NCBI GenBank assembly: GCA_037176705.1
Contig: CM073893.1
Span: 30,417,182 to 30,481,181, forward strand
DNA length: 64,000 bases
DNA from: Molossus alvarezi
Lineage: Eukaryota > Chordata > Mammalia > Chiroptera > Molossidae
Direction: 5' to 3'
Shown here: positions 58,840 to 64,000 of the stretch, one piece after another
How the letters are laid out: the number at the start of each line of letters is the position of its first letter
How positions within the stretch are numbered: position 1 is the first letter of the stretch
Translations under genes and position numbers: made by a program
Notes under the pieces: generated by a model
What the model saw: only the letters and a program-made list of their open reading frames with translations
Told to the model about the DNA's origin: nothing
The model's database searches: none

Positions 58840-58964
58840 CAGGGTGGGGCAAAAGTATGTTTACAGTTGTGAATACACAAAACATAGAATTTAATCTTAT
58901 ACTATTACTTAATAATTGTATTTTTTCATGCAGACAACTGTAAACATAGTTTTGCCCCACCCTG
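58840..58964. mobile_element. Mariner-type MITE
   Basis: 125 bp with 30-bp terminal inverted repeats differing at a single position. The left end starts CAGGGTGGGGCAAAAGTATG and continues to ..TTTACAGTTG. A TA precedes the left end (58838-58839); the right flank is CA, one change from TA. Length, TIR and TA target fit a Tc1/mariner deletion derivative. It can fold into a near-perfect hairpin and has no coding capacity. Confidence 0.92.
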
Positions 58965-58966
58965 CA

Positions 58967-59651
58967 TGGTTCCCATTACTATTTTACAATATTTTTATGA
59001 CTTAAAATTTTAATAACAAATAAGATATGCTATTGGCTGAAAACTTGGCCGGGGCTTACTTTTGTTTCCCAAATATCTGGAGAGAATATTTTAAAAAATC
59101 TATTTAGCAATATTTGTCAAGCAGAATATTTTCTTTGAAATCCTTTCAGCAATGGGAACGCGTATTTGAAATGCACACTTAAATTATTGACCTGGGCTAT
59201 AGGATACAGCTTGAACCCACCCACTTTTATAAATGCCTTCCAGGTAAATGAACGTTTCTGTTTATGATTGCCCTTCTGAGCTCCTGCTTTCTCTTAATGT
59301 TAGGTCTCAGAGTATTAACTGTGAGCATTTATATGAGTATTAAAAAAAAACAAAAAAACAATTTAGCGATGTTTTCAGAGAATGGGTTGATCAAGGTAAC
59401 AAATCAGACAAACTTCTGGAAACTGAATTTCCTCCTAATTCTTCAGACCTTTGTTCAAAGATCACATCCTTTATGAATCAAGTCCCAGTTCTTCTATTTT
59501 CTTTAAACTATTTACAGAACATATGTCTAAAACACTGCTATTGATTGTGTACACAAAAATGAATAACCACCATAGTGACTATATTTGGGACAGGACCTAC
59601 AAGTAGGTAATTAAGATTAAGTAAAATCATAAGGGTGGAATTGTGGTTCAA
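58967..59651. other. Unassigned DNA
   Basis: Nothing recognised. Confidence 0.4.
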
Positions 59652-59667
59652 CAGGATTATTACCTTT

Positions 59668-59919
59668 TTTTTTTTTTTTTAAAGCCTCACTCGAGGACAT
59701 TTTTGCATTTATCTTTAGATAAGAGCAGGAGGGAGAGAGGAAGGAAGAGAGAGATAGAAACATCGATGTGAGAGAGACACATTGACTGGTTGCCACCAAC
59801 ATGACCCCAACCGGGGCTAGGGACAAACTGCAACCAAAGTACATGCCCTTAGCGGGAACCAAACCCAGGACTCTGGTTCATGGACTGATGCTCTAACTGC
59901 TGAGCCAAACCAGCCAGGG
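59668..59919 (-). mobile_element. Second-type SINE with TSD
   Basis: T-run, 'agcctcactcgaggacattt' (hairpin motif), 'gaaacatcgatgtgagagag', 'gggacaaactgcaaccaaag', 'catgcccttagcgggaacc' and the head 'gccaaaccagccagggc'. Flanks caggattattacctt (from 59652) and caggattagtacctt (from 59920) form a TSD with one mismatch, inside an LTR-like repeat. Confidence 0.92.
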
Positions 59920-59929
59920 CAGGATTAGT

Positions 59930-60160
59930 ACCTTTGTAAGAAGACACCCCAGAGCATACACTTTCTCTCTCTCTCCACCATCTGAGGACACAGGGAGAAG
60001 ATGTTGTACAAACCAGGAAAAGAGCTCTTGGCAGAAACCAACCCCTTGATCTTAAATTAGCCAGCCTCCAAAACTCAGAGAAGTAAATTTATGTTGTTTG
60101 AGCCCCACAATTTATGATATTTGTTATGGCAGCCTGAGTAGGCAAACATAGATGTTGTTA
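59930..60160 (+). mobile_element. Ancient LTR fragment (MaLR-like)
   Basis: 'ccaccatctgaggacacagg', 'gagaagatgttgtacaaacc', 'agccagcctccaaaactcag', 'agaagtaaatttatgttgtt' and 'tttgttatggcagcctgagt' follow the 3' half of a MaLR LTR ('catgtgaggacacagcgaga', 'cagcctccagaactgtgaga', 'ttgttatagcagcc'). A non-coding relic. Confidence 0.7.
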
Positions 60161-60198
60161 CAGGGAGTGGGGTGCTGCTATAAAAATATAGACATGGG

Positions 60199-60505
60199 CC
60201 CTGGCCGGTTTGGCTCAGCGGTTAGAGCGTCGGCCTGCGGTCCTGAGAGACCTGGGTTCGGTTCCCGCTAAGGGCGCGTACCTCGGTTGCAGTTTGTCCC
60301 CGGCCCGGGTCGGTTGTGCGGGTGACAGCCACTCGATGTGTCCCTTTCACGTCGATGTTTCTCTCTCTCTCTCTGTTCCTCTCTCTCCCTCCCACTCTAC
60401 CTGAACAAAAAAAGGGAAAAATGTCCTCGGATGAGGACTTAAAAAAAATATATATATTTATATATAATAAAATAAAATAAAATAAAATATATATATATAT
60501 ATATA
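60199..60505 (+). mobile_element. Second-type SINE, best-preserved copy
   Basis: Box A TGGCTCAGCGG at 60211-60221 and box B GGTTCGGTTCC at 60255-60265 are both intact. Next come 'cgcgtacctcggttgcag', 'cacgtcgatgtttctctctc', 'ctgaacaaaaaaagggaaaa' and the hairpin GTCCTCggatGAGGAC, then a tail of aaaat and ta repeats. TSD atatagacatggg at 60186-60198 and about 60507-60519. Boxes A and B are the internal Pol III promoter of tRNA-derived SINEs. Confidence 0.95.
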
Positions 60506-60519
60506 TATATAGACATGGG

Positions 60520-61269
60520 AACAGCTTTGCACTGAGTGAGGGGTAGAGGTTGGAAGAGTTTTGAGGTGTATGTTAGGAGTATGGTTTTGAGGGAAATTCT
60601 AGTAAAGCCTCAGGTGCAAATGAAAAACATGCTATTAGAATGTGAGCAAAAGACCATCTTTGTTATAAAATGGCAAAGAACACACCTGAACGGTGCTCTG
60701 GTGTTTTGTGGAAGGTAAACATTGCAAGCAATGAAACAGGATATTAGCTGAGGAATCTTCTAGCAAAGTTTTGAAAAAGTAGCTTGGTTTTACTTGACTG
60801 CTTACAGTCACATACAAAAGGAGAGAGATAAATTGAAGATGGATTTGTTAAACATAAAGAAACCAGGACTTCAGGATGTATATAATTCTCATATCCACAT
60901 GGGGGGAAAAAAGGCTGGGGAGAGAGAACATTTGTTTTGAAGAGGATTCTAAGGGTGTGGTTGAACAATAGTTGGATAAGAGATCATGACTGTGACTCCT
61001 AGACTTATAACCCATCTCAGCAGAAGTCAGTAATACCAATGGGGTTATACCAACAAAGACATGATGAGTTTGAACTAAAAGGAACAGAGCAAGTGGTATG
61101 GAATGTAAGAAGTCTATTAGAGGTCTTAGATTCTACAGGATGGCATCTTAGAGCTATTTGACTACAAATGGGTGCTATTTTTTAGTGAAAGAGTGACCCA
61201 GTGGTGATTTAGAAGTTAAAGTGCTACATAGATTCTTAAGAAACAAGCATTGATAAAAGACTCAGTTCT

Positions 61270-61272
<3 letters not shown>
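60520..61272. other. Unassigned DNA
   Basis: Overlapping short frames on both strands (60536-61039) show no recognised family. Confidence 0.4.

Positions 61273-61273
<1 letters not shown>

Positions 61274-61340
<67 letters not shown>
61274..61340. repeat. (TA)n(CA)n compound microsatellite
   Basis: About 24 TA units followed by about ten CA units, directly abutting the SINE tail at 61341. It probably grew from the SINE tail or target, since TA repeats also lie on the other side of the SINE. Confidence 0.93.
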
Positions 61341-61567
61341 TTTATCCTCACCCGAGGACATTTTTTTTTCAGATAGAGCGGAAGGAAGAGAGAGAGAGAG
61401 AGAAACATCAACGTGAAAGGGACACATCAAGTGGCTGCCACCCGCAAGACCCAATCAGGGCCAGGGACAAACTGCAACCGAGGTACATGCCCTTAGCGGG
61501 AACCGAACCCGGGTCTCTCTGGACCGCAGGCCTACGCTCTAACCGCTGAGCCAAACTGGCCAGGGCT
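61341..61567 (-). mobile_element. Second-type SINE
   Basis: 'tatcctcacccgaggacatt' (intact hairpin motif), 'cagatagagcggaaggaaga', 'cgggaaccgaacccgggtct' and the head 'gccaaactggccagggc'. TA repeats on both sides hide the TSD. Little diverged. Confidence 0.94.
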
Positions 61568-62400
61568 AATATATATATATTTTAATCTTCTTAAGAAGAC
61601 CTGCTTTGCTCTCTCCTAAAGCATGGCAAATGTTGTTTTCCATTAAGTTTAATAGTCAATAAATGTTCAATAATTGATTTTTTAAATTGAAAAAACAAAA
61701 CAAAAACCTTTCCAACAGGAATATGACTTTCTGTTTTTATCCTACTTTTAGTGATATATAAACTTTACCTTTTGTTGGACAGAGCTGAATTTGTCCACCA
61801 GATGAATCCATTTTAGGTTTCTATTAAGATGAAAAGATCTGCTTTCACTAGGAAAACTTAGAAAAATATATCGGTGAGATTCTTCTGATGACCAAATGCT
61901 CATATTTTTTATAATGATATGAGACTGAGATAAAATAGGCCAATAGTTACATAATTGAAATGTTTCTTACCCTAAATACAATATTGGTTCACATTTATAT
62001 CTGATTTTCAACTGAAAAACAAGGATAACTTTCATCATATAACTCCAAAATGTCACTGTAAATATATGTACTGTTAACCTCAATTTTAAGGACATTATTT
62101 GGCAAATGGCTATTTAATGCAAAATTGTTAATACTTGGATTTTGCAAAAGATCTGTCTCTGTCTTTTTGTCTCTCTCTCTCTCCCCTTCATTTATTTTTC
62201 AGACATTACATTTTTTAAGACAATTGCTAGATCAAGAGCAGGAGGTCTTGTCTTGACCCTACAATTAATTCAAAGGTTATCCTTGGACAAGTCTTTAGTA
62301 TTCTCTAGATATGAATTTGCTTTAATATAACATGAGAGTTCTAGTACTATGAAACCTTTCATTTCTCCTAGACATTTAGATTCTCTGCCATATATCTTAT

Positions 62401-62437
<37 letters not shown>

Positions 62438-63335
62438 CCTGTCACTCACTTGTCTAGTCACCATGACAATTCTTTCTATGGTTATTAAGAGCCCAATGAA
62501 AAAATCATTCAAAATTTTATTTTGATTATAATGTTCCTTTTATGGAGTTATTCTAGCCCTAAATATAATAATCAGAATAGAGGACCTCAGAGTTCTAGAG
62601 AGGAGAAGCTGAAATACTGAATGTGATACTCTGGGAACAATCATAGGAGATACTCATGTACGTCTTGATTGCCAAACTCATGTCTTCTTGAATTAGGAAA
62701 GAGAGTACCATATGTATAAAGCATGAACTTAGAACCTTTCTTTAGTTACAACGAGATAACAAAATATGTTTCTTGGGATTTTAACTTGGAAGGGATTTTA
62801 TTTCTATGATTCCCCTTTTCATTTTTCTCTGGTTCTAGCATACCACAGAGTGAAAACTCAGTCTTTTTTTTTCCCATCTTGACATGAAACTTTATGCAAA
62901 ATGGCAAAAATGCTGGTTCGTATGACAAGATCCTACAGTATGCTTTTGTTATGTCTTTGTGCCCTGATGGAGGATAAAAAAGGACTCTAAGATGCAGAGA
63001 AAAATAAATGTTTTGGCAAAAATAGTGTTAGAAATGATGCAGAGATTATTCTCTTTCTACTCCAGTCCAACCTCTAGGAATATGAGAAGGTTGGGCAACA
63101 AGTCTTTTCTAGGGACTTAGCAATAGAAAGTTAAAAGAAATAAAGACCTAGAATGTCTAATGAGGGACAAATGAGTAAAAAAATTGTACATTACCAGAAT
63201 CATATGAAAGACGTCATCTCAAGGAACACGTGACTAAATTTCATTGGATTCACAGGTGGAGTTTGCTGAATGAAGAAAGTTATATGTTTTTTGACCTGCC
63301 AAAATTCAACTGAGACAGCACTATTTATTACCAAA
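61568..63335. other. Unassigned AT-rich DNA
   Basis: Contains a TG microsatellite at 62402-62433. No gene or transposon recognised otherwise. Confidence 0.45.
62402..62433. repeat. (TG)n microsatellite
   Basis: About sixteen uninterrupted TG units. Confidence 0.95.
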
Positions 63336-63345
63336 AAGGGTTTGG

Positions 63346-63574
63346 GCCCAGGCAGTGGGCTAGTGGATTGAGCGTCATCCCGTGGACTGAGAGGTACCGG
63401 TCCAATTCCCAGTCAGGGCACATGCCTAGGTTGTGAGCTCGATCCCCAGTAGTGGGTATGCAGGAGGCAGCCGATAGATGTTTCTCTTTCACATAGATAT
63501 TTCTATCTCTCTCTCCCTTCCTCTCTTTCTTAAAAATCAATAAAAGCATATTTAAAAAATAAAAATAAAATAAT
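63346..63574 (+). mobile_element. Ves SINE with TSD
   Basis: 'gcccaggcagtgggctagtg' (diverged box A), box B 'gtccaattcccagtcagg', 'acatgcctaggttgtgagct' and the tail 'aaaaatcaataaaagcat'. The TSD aagggtttgg is perfect at 63336-63345 and 63575-63584. With the copy at 7086 it shares the head variant with 'ggattgagcgt..tcccgtggactgagaggt', suggesting a Ves subfamily. Confidence 0.93.
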
Positions 63575-63584
63575 AAGGGTTTGG

Positions 63585-64000
63585 CAACATAATCAAGATG
63601 GAGAGACATATAGAAATCTCTATTCTCACCTCATCATTGTGAATGAGGAAGTGGTGGTGCAAATTTTAAATATAGGATACATTCTGAAGCCAAATTAATA
63701 TCATTAATAATCTGGTTATTAGTTAACAGAAAAGGAGTAAAGGGAAGACCAGATAATATAGGCATGCTATTCATACAGCTTTGCCAGAAAGCTACAGTTT
63801 AACAATCCAGGTCTGTTTCTTGCTAACTGATGGAGGAAGGGACTGGACAAAGGCAGTTTAGATGCATGCCTAGTAAGGTCTGCGTAACATGGAAAGGTGC
63901 CTACTGATCAGTCACCCTTGGGAATAAGTCAGTGACCAGAATAGGTGTGGCCACTGCAAGGGCATGAGATCTGAATATTTGGACTTCTGAACTGAGGCAC
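63585..64000. other. Unassigned DNA
   Basis: No feature recognised up to the window end. Confidence 0.4.

Noticed and set aside
60204..60290. tRNA-like segment with boxes A and B
   Set aside because: The boxes belong to the SINE promoter. The sequence continues into the SINE body and tail, is flanked by a TSD, and does not give a full cloverleaf that I can support as a functional tRNA gene.
61274..61340. Regular short repeats considered as a CRISPR-like array
   Set aside because: They are dinucleotide microsatellites without spacers, and this is a mammalian genome. No direct repeats with unique spacers occur anywhere in the window.

Overview
This window is nuclear DNA from a bat. The diagnosis rests on about two dozen tRNA-derived SINEs with the Ves-type head (GCCCTGGCCGGTGTGGCTCAG), box B (GGTTCGATTCC), C/T-rich middle and A-rich tail. 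Such SINEs are known from chiropterans. A second SINE type shares the head but has a 'GTACCTCGGTTGCAG' middle and a small 3' hairpin. Ancient mammal-wide MIR, L1M-like and LTR-like remnants also fit a placental mammal. I cannot name the species. No Helitron ends were recognised, but I could not search for them systematically.

I found no host protein-coding exon, tRNA, rRNA or CpG island that I can defend. The DNA is AT-rich, and every long open frame is either a repeat ORF remnant or looks like chance. It reads as a gene desert or a large intron built by successive transposon insertions. Many copies still have readable target-site duplications (TSDs), so nesting order and exact ends can be given.

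Layout. 1-9 kb: unassigned AT-rich DNA with an LTR-like relic, a MIR split by a Ves SINE, and more SINEs. 9.06-9.84 kb: a less AT-rich, possibly retroviral LTR-like block. 10-16 kb: SINEs, including two inserted back to back at one target, then AT-rich DNA. 16.0-20.4 kb: a plus-strand L1 with 5'UTR, ORF1 and most of ORF2 but no 3' end, holding one Ves SINE in its endonuclease region. 21.16-21.72 kb: a separate truncated L1 tail. 21.83-22.35 kb: a truncated half-L1. 22-26 kb: unassigned. 26.1-32.3 kb: a mosaic of old minus-strand L1 with three younger insertions. 32.3-34.2 kb: unassigned, possibly an old retroviral relic. 35.9-48.8 kb: a MIR, SINEs, L1 tails, and three copies of a small hAT-type element. 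51.2-54.5 kb: an old L1, two opposed SINEs, and a nearly complete half-L1. 54.9-57.6 kb: an L1 ORF2 fragment, an orphan L1 5'UTR, an LTR relic and an L1 tail. 58.84 kb: a mariner MITE. 59.6-64 kb: SINEs, dinucleotide tracts and unassigned DNA.

The most notable signal is a half-L1 (HAL1-like) family. Two copies, 31 kb apart, pass directly from the C-terminus of L1 ORF1 through about ten codons of ORF2 start into the L1 3'UTR, at the same junction, with ORF2 absent. Next in interest are a SINE that carried about 50 nt of downstream sequence between perfect 15-bp TSDs, a triple target repeat around two SINEs, and a paired change on both arms of an internal hairpin in two hAT copies.
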